From: Neobacillus sp. Marseille-Q6967
Lineage (GTDB): Bacteria; Bacillota; Bacilli; Bacillales; Cytobacillaceae
Length of the DNA stretch: 64,000 bases
Direction: 5' to 3'
NCBI RefSeq assembly: GCF_946151075.1
Contig: NZ_OX267715.1
Span: 1,651,881 to 1,715,880, forward strand
The notes below the pieces were generated by a model. The model saw only the letters and a list, made by a program, of their open reading frames with translations, was not told where the DNA came from and searched no databases. A program made the translations under genes and the position numbers. Positions 8,039 to 15,456 of this stretch are shown here, piece by piece. The first letter of the stretch is position 1. Every line of letters starts with the position of its first letter.

Positions 8039-8675
8039 AATTTAAAGGTTTTCTTCTCATCCATTGGGTTGCAGCCCATTTATCCCCCATTATAACAGGT
8101 GCTCCGCCATGTAACGTTAATTCGTTTAACGTTTGGTCGTTGTAAAAATATTCAAAGTAAACAGCCATTCCCTTTTGTGGTGAGACGTAAAAATTAATTT
8201 TAGGAAAATAAGTTTCCCCGCCTTGTTCTACGTCATTTAAGTACATGACAAGTGTGCTAATTCTCGGATTTTTTGCGGATGAAAAATAATCAAAATGGGC
8301 TTTATACTCTTGACCCATTTTATAATTAAGAACCTGAAGCCCTTCTCCATGTTCAGCAGGTACATTCATGATCTGGGATATTCTTTTTTCAATTCTAGCA
8401 ACAATTTCATTTTCACCGTTTTGAAAGAACATACTGCTGCTTGTTCTGAGTTCATGAATTTCACGTGAATCTCCAATTTTCGAACGCAGCAGTCTGTCTT
8501 TTGAAAACCTAATTAGTTCATTACATTCTTCATTACTTAACACATTTCCTAAAATTACAATCAGTGGTTCTTCTATTCTAGCAATAATGTTAATTTCCCT
8601 ATCCTCTGTAATAATTTTATTTCCTAAGTGATTAAAGATAGTGGGTTCTTTTGCCGATAATTCTTTAGTATCCAT
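8037..8675 (-). CDS. Prolyl 4-hydroxylase, Fe(II)/2-oxoglutarate dioxygenase
   Basis: From ATG 8675 the 212-residue product closely follows the Bacillus anthracis P4H pattern: 'TEDREINIIARIEEPLIVIL', 'GNVLSNEECNELI', then the double-stranded beta-helix. Iron ligands are the HxD in 'KAHFDYF' and the distal His in 'LTLHGGAPV'; the Lys in 'GDKWAATQW' would bind the 2-oxoglutarate carboxylate. The anthrax enzyme is 216 residues, which supports this start over the farther 8723 codon. Such enzymes hydroxylate proline in peptides, possibly collagen-like spore-surface proteins. No collagen-like gene lies in this window, so the substrate is unknown. It is monocistronic and shares a terminator with the convergent LysM gene. 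Confidence 0.9.
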   Translation of the reverse strand: MDTKELSAKEPTIFNHLGNKIITEDREINIIARIEEPLIVILGNVLSNEECNELIRFSKDRLLRSKIGDSREIHELRTSSSMFFQNGENEIVARIEKRISQIMNVPAEHGEGLQVLNYKMGQEYKAHFDYFSSAKNPRISTLVMYLNDVEQGGETYFPKINFYVSPQKGMAVYFEYFYNDQTLNELTLHGGAPVIMGDKWAATQWMRRKPLN

Positions 8676-9019
8676 TGTACCTTCATCAACCTTTACAATT
8701 ATTTTAATTTTAAAAATAATCAATTGGGTCTGTTACGAAAGCAACCAAATCTAAAATTTATTAATTGTTAAATCACCAATTATCCTCTTTTCGGTTTTTC
8801 CCCCTCCCACATTTTATATGGTGTAGGCATGACATCTTTTTAAAGATTTCTGTATCAAGGTTTTATAACTTACCATATTGTTTTTCTACTAATTTATTAT
8901 GTTATTAAATAATATTTTAAAACAGAAAAGGTAAATAAAAAAAAGAAGCCCTCTTCTCGAATAAGAAATAACAGAACATAATATTGATCTTATTCTAAAT
9001 AAAAGAACAGCAATCCAAA
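8676..9019. other. Intergenic stretch without a recognisable gene
   Basis: This AT-rich spacer lies upstream of the hydroxylase gene and presumably holds its promoter, but no convincing -10/-35 pair or operator stands out. I see no coding frame with a ribosome site. Confidence 0.4.
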
Positions 9020-9366
9020 CTAGATGCATGCCAGCATCTTTTAAATAAAGTCACGACACAATGGTAATTCCATTCATGCATCCCAGACAAAATAAATGTA
9101 GTGCCCTTGCAATCTAAAAGTTTTTGAGCGTTAAGAATATCAATATTTTCCTGCGTTCCGATATTTAGGAGATCCAATCATATTCTTTGTTAATTCGATT
9201 TCTATTCCTGATTAAGTCACTTTGAAACACATTTACTGGCTTTACACCATTTAATTCACATTGATAAATAATTTCCCGCTCGACAGGTTGAATGTCATAT
9301 GTATCGATGTTATTTGCTCCCCTCAGTGCTGCAGCAACACCATTATCGCCAGTTCAACTGAAATGA
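9020..9366 (-). pseudogene. Deleted second copy of the PrmA-like methyltransferase gene
   Basis: The sequence from about 9030 to 9336 parallels the 3' half of the intact gene at 62311-63180: 'NIGTQENIDIL', then 'LLDCKGTTFILSGMHEWNYH' against 'LLDCKGSTFLLSGMLEWNYH' in the intact copy. At 9337 the match jumps to 'ATTATCGCCAGTT', which in the intact locus lies upstream of the start codon (about 63240). The copy thus lost the N-terminal half, including the SAM-binding motif I. Short indels and stops also break the frame. The C-terminal residues after 'TLFK' are scrambled. It is a decayed duplicate some 53 kb from its paralogue. Confidence 0.75.
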
Positions 9367-9422
9367 AAACAACTAGAAATGACAAAAATGGTTGATTATC
9401 ACAATCCATTCATTTATTCTTA

Positions 9423-10121
9423 TTACTCATGAAGCCAATCGTAAAATATTGAATTTACACCGTAATTAATCTCAATATTACCCGTTTTGAATGCACGATG
9501 ATGAACCACATTATTTAATGCTCCTCGTAAATACGCTTTAAAATTAATGATTCTAGGAGTAATCTCAATTTCCTTTACTACTCGTTGAAAAACTGCTTTA
9601 CTAATTCCTTTTGAAGCATATTCTAGATAAACTTCATATATAGTTTTTGAGTTGTCAACTTCCTTGTTAACAATATTAGTATGTAAGTTAATATTAGTAT
9701 TTTTATTCAAGACTAAAGGATTAGTAGAATGACTAAAAGTGATTTCAGAAGTTTCACTTGGTTCCGCACCAGTATTGACAGGTTCCGTTTGACCACCGTT
9801 TGACATTCCGTTTGACATTTTTTGCGGAATGAATGTAAATACTAACGAAGCAAAACGCTCCTCTACATTTCTGTTTTGTTCGATTACGATGATGTCGCTG
9901 CATTTTTCTTTGATCTTTTTCAGGTTTCTGCTAATAGTGGACGCTGTCACTTTGCATTTTGTTGCTAAGGTAGAATTTTTTTGACTCACTGTAAATGATT
10001 TTTTGACGAAGGCTTGTCTTGAAATTGCCTCAATAATCGTAAATAAAGTACTGCCTATTCTTACGTTTAGACGTTCAAGCAATTGTTTCTGCAAATAATT
10101 GATTTCTGATTGAATATTCAT
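9423..10121 (-). CDS. Replication-type HTH protein of plasmid/phage origin, 232 aa
   Basis: ATG 10121 is chosen because AGGAGG lies 9 nt upstream; the frame is open farther (to 10175) but without a ribosome site. The N-terminal half is a winged-helix region ('IGSTLFTIIEAISRQAF', 'LATKCKVTASTISRNLKKIK'), followed by a Ser/Thr/Asn-rich linker (residues about 110-150) and a C-terminal helical domain ('IYEVYLEYASKGISKAVF', 'FKAYLRGALNNVVHH'). The layout resembles initiator or helicase-loader proteins of Bacillus mobile elements, but I cannot name the family. A hairpin like that upstream of the DnaD-like gene precedes it at 10310-10352. No stop or frameshift is seen. Confidence 0.6.
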   Translation of the reverse strand: MNIQSEINYLQKQLLERLNVRIGSTLFTIIEAISRQAFVKKSFTVSQKNSTLATKCKVTASTISRNLKKIKEKCSDIIVIEQNRNVEERFASLVFTFIPQKMSNGMSNGGQTEPVNTGAEPSETSEITFSHSTNPLVLNKNTNINLHTNIVNKEVDNSKTIYEVYLEYASKGISKAVFQRVVKEIEITPRIINFKAYLRGALNNVVHHRAFKTGNIEINYGVNSIFYDWLHE

Positions 10122-10547
10122 TAACATTATCCTCCTGTCATTGGAGGAGCATGAACATGTCAGCTCCCATGCCATTTCGATTTCATCGAATGGACCATTT
10201 CTCTCCCCTTCTATATAGAAAGAAAAAAAGAGAAACGACAGGGTGAAATGAGAAAATTATGGATTTTTCGTGAACATAAAATTAATCGTTCTTACATTCC
10301 AAAAAAAGTAAAAAGCGGTTCAATTCTATAGAAAAAGAATTGACCGCTTTTTGTTGTATTTGGCTAATAATATTCAAGAAAGAATTCACACCAATGAAGT
10401 GTTTTTAACTTTTCAAATAGGTAAAGATTTTCTCTAATTTATCCTCCAAACCGAAACCGTAACAAATAGCTGTTAATCTTTTCTAAATCAACGACCCTTT
10501 ATATAGTTCCTTACACATACTTTCCATATTTGCTCATATAACTTTCC
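10122..10547. other. Intergenic region with one hairpin
   Basis: Besides the hairpin at 10310-10352 and the leader of the replication-type gene, this stretch has no supported coding frame. Short minus-strand frames around 10400-10500 are interrupted by stops. Confidence 0.4.
10310..10352. terminator. Hairpin related to the one at 5786-5829
   Basis: AAAAAGCGGTTCAATTCT (10310-10327) pairs with AGAATTGACCGCTTTTT (10336-10352) except for one unpaired base. The core CGGTTCAAT...ATTGA(A)CCG is shared with the 5786 hairpin, and both lie upstream of replication-type genes on the minus strand. Confidence 0.65.
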
Positions 10548-11075
10548 TCAATTTGAAACAGTACTGTCCTTATTTTTCATGAATAGTAACCCAATCCCGC
10601 AAATGAATAAAACAGTTCCAAAGGTATTAATGAAGATTACGGGGGATATTATTTTTACAATGGAAAGCACAACCATAATCATCCCAACCAGGAGATAGTG
10701 ATGAATTGCGTGTAAACGATAGGCATTCTGCTCGATATGCCACGCGTGATGGTAACCTTGTAATAATCCAAATAAAACCTGAAATAAGAGAGCAATATAA
10801 GGAAGAACTTCAAATGAACTTTTTATATTGCCTACTAGTATATATACACACCCCATCCCCATGTAAATAAAAGGGATATACGAATTGGCAGGCTTTTTTC
10901 TAGCTTGGAAAAGACGATAGCCCAGGGCCGCGCTAAAAGAAAAAGATGCAAAAAACCAGGTAAATAAGGTAAAAGTTAGTGAGGCTTCTTTTAACCAAAG
11001 GATATAGTATGGAAAAATGACAACCTGGCCTACCGATACTACCAAAGGGACATAGCGTTCACTCAAAATCTTCAT
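10548..11075 (-). CDS. Integral membrane protein, 175 aa, partner of the flavin oxidase
   Basis: ATG 11075 lies 6 nt after AAGGTG. Five to six hydrophobic segments are evident, including 'VPLVVSVGQVVIFPYYILWL', 'FTLFTWFFASFSFSAALGY', 'YIALLFQVLFGLLQGYHH', 'YLLVGMIMVVLSIVKII' and 'VIFINTFGTVLFICGIGLLF'. Several His residues cluster at 'GYHHAWHIEQNAYRLHAIHH', which could bind a metal or heme, though this is inference. It begins 14 nt after the oxidoreductase stop codon and is surely co-transcribed. I do not recognise the family; coupling of the oxidase to the membrane is a reasonable guess. Confidence 0.65.
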   Translation of the reverse strand: MKILSERYVPLVVSVGQVVIFPYYILWLKEASLTFTLFTWFFASFSFSAALGYRLFQARKKPANSYIPFIYMGMGCVYILVGNIKSSFEVLPYIALLFQVLFGLLQGYHHAWHIEQNAYRLHAIHHYLLVGMIMVVLSIVKIISPVIFINTFGTVLFICGIGLLFMKNKDSTVSN

Positions 11076-11089
11076 CCGAGGCACCTTCT

Positions 11090-12574
11090 TTAAAAGTAAT
11101 GGTCATAAAAGATATTTTGAAAAACACCGTGTGGATCTCTCTTTAATTTTTCTTCATGAAACTTCTCCCACTTTGGATAAGACTTTCTAAATTGTTCTTT
11201 TGTTTGATAATGATAATATGGAAGGTAATATACCCCTCCGTGCTTGAGTGTCAAATCCGTCCATCCTTGAATAATAGCTTTCGCATTATTAATCTCGTTT
11301 TCTTTTAAACCATGTTGGATTAAAATGACGAGTCCGAACATATCTTCTTTGGCATAATTCAAATAAGTGTGGTCGTCCTTTGCAGCATAACGTACTGTAA
11401 TGTTATGAATTTTAAAATCATTATTTTTGTCATTAGCTGGGAGAAATCTTTTTAAATCACTCATATATTCTTCATACCGCTCCACTGGAATAAAGAACTC
11501 TTGCAGAACTTCTACCCGACCAGGTTTTGTAAATTCCATAAATGCAGAATTCCCGCGCATTGCGTTATTTCGAGTAATTTTGTCTCCGTCGAGTGACTTA
11601 ATCAGCAGCTTTTGATTTTCCCAGAAAAGATCCTCTAATCCCCCACCTTGCCGTCCAATATCCAGTGCCAGCTTACCAATCCGGGCACCACGCTCTTTTT
11701 TAAGCGGTGTTTGATGATCCTTTTTCCCAGTGTTTATGTAATCTATTACATACATTTCGTTCAAAAAAGAATTCGGAGCAACACTTACTCTCGCATAATG
11801 CATAGATGTATCATCATTTCTTAACAGGTTTGCAAAATAGGCTTCATACTCATTTGTTTTAAGTTCTTGTGTATGGATTGTGTAAACGTCATTTTCCGTT
11901 AATTCTAAAGTGACATCTAAAATGACACCGAATAAGCCATAGCCGCCAAATACATACTTCATCCACTCCTCATAGTCATGCCGAGTTACTGTTTTAATCT
12001 CCCCTGTCGGAGTCAAGATGGTCATTTCCCTAACGGTTCCAGCCATTGGGCCAGAGCGGATATCCCGCCCATGAGCATTCACTGAGAGTGAACCTCCTAT
12101 GGTAAAAATCGACTGTGACTGTGTGACTTTTAAAGCCAGCCCATAAGGTTGAATCGCTTCCTGAACATCTTCCCACGTAGCTCCACTTTCTATCTTTATC
12201 GTTTTATGTTGTTTATCTATTTCCAGGACTTTATTGAATGTCTTCATATCCAATACTACACTATCCTTGTAATATGTGTGTCCGCCTTGCGAATGCTGCA
12301 GTCCCGCTATGGAAATATGATCGCCCTTTTTATTCGCTTCCTTCACAATTTTTTGTAATTCATTCCGATTTCCTACTTTTACTATTCTTTCGATCCGTTT
12401 AGGAAGCAGACCTGAATAATCTGTTGTCAAATTACTCTGTGAGAGGCCATATTTTCTTTTTTCAATCGGAATGCTTAATAACACGGAGACAACAAAAATA
12501 CATACTACAATTCCAAGAAACCATGGGTTTTTATGTATTACCGGTTTATTGTTCCTTATAAGTGATGGCTTCAC
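11090..12574 (-). CDS. FAD-binding oxidoreductase, VAO/PCMH family
   Basis: GTG 12574 follows GGGGTGATTTG. Residues about 19-38 form a single membrane anchor ('FLGIVVCIFVVSVLLSIP'). The FAD domain starts near residue 65 ('IVKVGNRNELQKIVKEAN') and has 'ISIAGLQHSQGGHTYY', where the first His fits a covalent flavin attachment site of VAO-type oxidases, and 'SIFTIGGSLSVNAHGRDIRS', the pyrophosphate loop. The C-terminal substrate domain ends with 'YYLPYYHYQTKEQFRKSYP' and an aromatic tail, as in aldonolactone oxidase-like enzymes. At 494 residues the length is normal. Substrate is unknown. A perfect 16-bp palindrome lies just upstream of the ribosome site and may be the operator. Confidence 0.85.
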   Translation of the reverse strand: MKPSLIRNNKPVIHKNPWFLGIVVCIFVVSVLLSIPIEKRKYGLSQSNLTTDYSGLLPKRIERIVKVGNRNELQKIVKEANKKGDHISIAGLQHSQGGHTYYKDSVVLDMKTFNKVLEIDKQHKTIKIESGATWEDVQEAIQPYGLALKVTQSQSIFTIGGSLSVNAHGRDIRSGPMAGTVREMTILTPTGEIKTVTRHDYEEWMKYVFGGYGLFGVILDVTLELTENDVYTIHTQELKTNEYEAYFANLLRNDDTSMHYARVSVAPNSFLNEMYVIDYINTGKKDHQTPLKKERGARIGKLALDIGRQGGGLEDLFWENQKLLIKSLDGDKITRNNAMRGNSAFMEFTKPGRVEVLQEFFIPVERYEEYMSDLKRFLPANDKNNDFKIHNITVRYAAKDDHTYLNYAKEDMFGLVILIQHGLKENEINNAKAIIQGWTDLTLKHGGVYYLPYYHYQTKEQFRKSYPKWEKFHEEKLKRDPHGVFQNIFYDHYF

Positions 12575-12589
12575 CAAATCACCCCAATA

Positions 12590-12605
12590 AGTGTAATATT
12601 ACACT
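12590..12605. promoter_or_regulatory. Perfect 16-bp palindrome, candidate operator of the oxidase operon
   Basis: AGTGTAATATTACACT is fully self-complementary and lies 15 nt before the GTG start of the flavin oxidase gene. Size and position suit a repressor dimer such as a TetR-type protein. No cognate regulator gene is adjacent, so the regulator is unknown. Confidence 0.45.
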
Positions 12606-12771
12606 AACTATAACAAGAAATGTAAATTTATTGCAATACTATATTTTTAGCAATCTCCTCTTTTTTTTAATTTGCTTCCCATTAACTTTATATAATCTGT
12701 ACATTGTGTTTACAAGCCTTTAATATTCAGATGATATGATTGGTTTACCAACGAATGAGGAGGCAGTATAA

Positions 12772-13569
12772 ATGAATGTGCGTGCAATATTTATTGATAT
12801 GGATGGTACACTACTAAAAGCCTCAAACAACATTTCCCGCCGAAATAAGGAAGCTATTCATAGGCTTATGAATCAGGGAGTCAAGGTTTTTCTAGCTACT
12901 GGTCGACACTATGAAGTAACCGCTCCCTACCATAAAGAAATTGGATTACAAACTCCTATGATCTGTTTGAATGGTGCCGCTATTCACGATGCAGAGTCAG
13001 GAAGAGCTATGCAAATGAAAACCGTTCGACTGAACGATGAACGATTCCACCATCTGACCGCTGAAATTCCTTGTAATGTTATGATCCATACAGCAAATGG
13101 GCTATATTGTAAGGAAACAAATGAAGAAATCGATTATTGGACAAAAGTTGGGCAAATTCCTCCACGGTATATTGGAGATTTGAGACACGCAAATTATCAA
13201 GATGTTCTAAAATATAGTGTTCGAACAGGTGCACCAAGTCCTGAATTATCCGCTTTGTTTAAAAAGGAAGCAGAAGTCATCAATTGGAATGACGGGTTTG
13301 AGATGGTTGCTCCTAATGTTTCCAAATGGTCTGCTATAAAGAGCTTACTTCGCGAGTTTCGAATTAGTCCAAATGAAGTTGTAGCCATTGGAGACGGACC
13401 CAATGATATAGAGATGCTTCGTCATGCCGGTACTGGTGTGGCAATGGGGAACGCTAGCGAAGAGGTTAAAGCAGCTGCTGATTTTGTTACAGGACACCAT
13501 GAAAATGATGGATTAGCTGCGTTTATAGAACGTTATCTTCTTAAATCATATGAATCATATGTGATATAG
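12772..13569 (+). CDS. HAD-superfamily phosphatase, Cof type
   Basis: ATG 12772 follows GAGGAGG. The 265-residue protein has the four HAD motifs: 'FIDMDGTLL' (nucleophile and acid/base Asp, residues 8-12), 'ATGRHYE' (motif II Thr), the Lys in 'SKWSAIKSLL' (motif III) and 'VAIGDGPNDIEMLRHAG' (motif IV Asp pair). A C2B-type cap lies between motifs II and III. This is the Cof/YwpJ-like subgroup that dephosphorylates small sugar phosphates or flavin-type phosphates; the real substrate is unpredictable. It is monocistronic with a terminator at 13612-13658. Confidence 0.9.
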   Translation: MNVRAIFIDMDGTLLKASNNISRRNKEAIHRLMNQGVKVFLATGRHYEVTAPYHKEIGLQTPMICLNGAAIHDAESGRAMQMKTVRLNDERFHHLTAEIPCNVMIHTANGLYCKETNEEIDYWTKVGQIPPRYIGDLRHANYQDVLKYSVRTGAPSPELSALFKKEAEVINWNDGFEMVAPNVSKWSAIKSLLREFRISPNEVVAIGDGPNDIEMLRHAGTGVAMGNASEEVKAAADFVTGHHENDGLAAFIERYLLKSYESYVI

Positions 13570-13611
13570 GGTATTTTAAAATAACTTATTCTAATAAAAA
13601 TGACCATAATA

Positions 13612-13658
13612 AACAACCGCAAGCCCTTGCATTTATGTATGGGGTAAGGTTGTTTTTT
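13612..13658 (+). terminator. Terminator of the HAD phosphatase gene
   Basis: AACAACC pairs with GGTTGTT, with inner complementarity (GCCC/GGGG region), and is followed by a seven-T run. Confidence 0.75.
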
Positions 13659-13910
13659 TATTATTTAGAACGAATGTTCTAGTCTCGATTGTATTAGTTT
13701 TAATTATTTAACCACTTTAAAGCGGAAGGATAAGTTGGAGGTTTTTCCGAATTTAATTCTTAAACTCACCCTGAAGTTTCATTCTTGTACATAACACAAA
13801 AACTGTAATTAGCCCATATTTTAAATAGACGGGCTCCAAATTCCTCATTAGGTGTATTATATAGGGAATTAGCCTAAACACTCTCTATACAATTGAAAGG
13901 ATGTATTAAA

Positions 13911-14084
13911 ATGAATAATAACGTAATTCCATCATTTCATGATCAATCGAATGCTCTTCCCAAGCCTCCTATGTCTTACGGCTATGCGGCTCCGGTTTGT
14001 TTTCAGACTCGAGGGTGCGATAGTTTTATCATTATAATAGTGTTGTTTATTTTATTAATCATTATAGGTGCTGTTTTTTGCTGA
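13911..14084 (+). CDS. YjcZ-family small sporulation protein
   Basis: ATG 13911 is preceded by GAAAGGATG at good spacing; the 13893 codon upstream has no site. The 57-residue product has a Pro/Tyr-rich N-terminal half ('LPKPPMSYGYAAPVCFQ') and a C-terminal hydrophobic helix 'SFIIIIVLFILLIIIGAVFC', very like the 'FALIVVLFILLIIVG' tail of YjcZ/YhjR-type proteins. In Bacillus these tiny membrane-anchored proteins are made during sporulation. The N-terminal extension is longer than in the core family. It stands alone between terminators. Confidence 0.75.
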   Translation: MNNNVIPSFHDQSNALPKPPMSYGYAAPVCFQTRGCDSFIIIIVLFILLIIIGAVFC

Positions 14085-14208
14085 AATTAAAAGAACTTAG
14101 TTTTCTTAGCTAAGCTTTGTAAATGTTTTCTTTTATATAAACGTGGGGTTGTCAGATCTATTCGAAGCATGATATGTCACTTCAATAGTGTAACGCAACC
14201 TGCTTAAT

Positions 14209-14229
14209 GGCGTCCTCCAGACGCCTTTT
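14209..14229 (+). terminator. GGCGTC/GACGCC hairpin with T run
   Basis: GGCGTC (14209-14214) and GACGCC (14220-14225) enclose a 5-nt loop and are followed by TTTT. It may terminate the upstream YjcZ-type gene. Confidence 0.5.
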
Positions 14230-14276
14230 GCCTATATAGCAGATCAAATCAACAATCTTACCAACTCTATAACTCC

Positions 14277-14316
14277 ACCACCATTCTCACATGAATTCTT
14301 TATGCCGTGTACTTTT
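14277..14316 (-). other. Short DnaB-helicase gene remnant
   Basis: A 22-nt stretch at 14294-14315 is identical to 4575-4596 inside the DnaB-like helicase gene. The bases just before it (CTCCA...CATTCT...CAT) also correspond with small gaps. On the minus strand it reads 'STRHKEFM' against 'STRHKELM' in the helicase. No further open frame continues, so it is a relic of a second helicase copy. The rest of 14085-14384 holds only the hairpin at 14209 and the LysR leader. Confidence 0.5.
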
Positions 14317-14384
14317 ATGTCACCTATTGTTTGTTATAATGAAATTTATAGTCGTACTATCAAATCCAAAGGTGGCTTTTTTAT

Positions 14385-15311
14385 ATGCATATTGAACAAT
14401 TTGAATATGTAATTGAGGTAGCTAAGAGGGGGAATATTTCCAAAGCCGCTGAAAAGCTGCATGTCTCTCATTCAGCTGTAAGCCAGGCAATAACCAGCCT
14501 CGAATCAGAACTTGGTATCCCAATCTTTATACGGTCTCGTTCCGGATCCACGTTCACTGAGAAAGGAGAGGCGGTCCTAAAATTATCATATGAGATTATC
14601 AACAAAATCACGGAGTTAAAAGAGTTGGGGCATCATTCTAATGAAATGCCTGGCAGCTTATCCATATCAGCCTCTGCTATTTTCTTTTCTACCTTTCTGC
14701 CAGAAGCATTAAAAACATTTAAATCAGAATACCCAAATATCCAAATGGAAATCGATTCAAATACTCTTGATCCAGTTATAGAAAAAGTGAAAAATTTTCA
14801 AACTGATATTGGTTTAATCCTTGGCACGGATGAAACCCTCAAGGAAGTATCTCGTTTTGCAAATCCCCGAATTATTTATACAATCAAGTTAATGGTTACG
14901 GTCAGTAAAAACTCTCCGTTAGCAAAAATGGATGTAATAACACCTAAAGAATTGTTAAAATACCCTTTAGTCATAAGGAATGAAAGAGCTCCCCGAAAAA
15001 CATGGGATGAAATCTTTTCGCGATATGGCCCTGGAAACGTTTTGGTATATACAAACAATGACGAAGTAATGAAAAATGTGATAGCAAATGATTTAGCCAT
15101 CGGTTTTTTTACTGATTTAATGAAAAAAGATCCCCTAGTTTTAAGGGGCGATATTTGTTTAATCCCTTATTTTGATCCTATTGAAATGCCAAACTACCAT
15201 CTGATCTATATCCAAGCAAAGAATAAATATTCTTCTATTGTTGAAAAAGACTTCATTAAATGTTTGATCGAGTCACTGGAAGCTTACAATGCAGAAATAC
15301 AAGACTTATAA
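14385..15311 (+). CDS. LysR-family transcriptional regulator
   Basis: ATG 14385 follows AAAGGTGG. The 308-residue protein starts with the LysR winged helix ('MHIEQFEYVIEVAKRGNISK', recognition helix 'HVSHSAVSQAITSLESELG', residues 1-60), then a linker helix and the periplasmic-binding-like effector domain ('GSLSISASAIFFSTFLPEAL', about residues 90-300). Length is typical. It converges on the MHS transporter and acyl-CoA ligase genes across a shared terminator, so regulation of those genes is possible but not shown by position. LysR proteins usually bind the promoter of a divergent neighbour, and none exists here. Confidence 0.85.
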   Translation: MHIEQFEYVIEVAKRGNISKAAEKLHVSHSAVSQAITSLESELGIPIFIRSRSGSTFTEKGEAVLKLSYEIINKITELKELGHHSNEMPGSLSISASAIFFSTFLPEALKTFKSEYPNIQMEIDSNTLDPVIEKVKNFQTDIGLILGTDETLKEVSRFANPRIIYTIKLMVTVSKNSPLAKMDVITPKELLKYPLVIRNERAPRKTWDEIFSRYGPGNVLVYTNNDEVMKNVIANDLAIGFFTDLMKKDPLVLRGDICLIPYFDPIEMPNYHLIYIQAKNKYSSIVEKDFIKCLIESLEAYNAEIQDL

Positions 15312-15366
15312 TCACTCGGAAAGAAAGTGCTCCAGTGTTTCCTTTTTACATTTTAAAAGTAACCGA

Positions 15367-15427
15367 AAAACACTCTTAGTAAGTAGTAACGTTCTAAAAA
15401 AAACCTACTACCTGCTAAAAGTGTTTT
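15367..15427. terminator. Bidirectional terminator between the LysR and transporter genes
   Basis: AAAACACTCTTAG...AGTAGTA pairs with CTACTAC...CTAAAAGTGTTTT in an extended, slightly mismatched stem with A and T outer runs. It serves convergent genes ending at 15311 and 15457. Confidence 0.7.
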
Positions 15428-15456
15428 ACAAGCTTTCTATTCTTTTTATTCTTTTA

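Noticed and set aside
13667-13680. LexA-like box AGAACGAATGTTCT
   Set aside because: The GAAC-N4-GTTC core fits, but no SOS-type gene follows and the outer bases differ from the Bacillus consensus.
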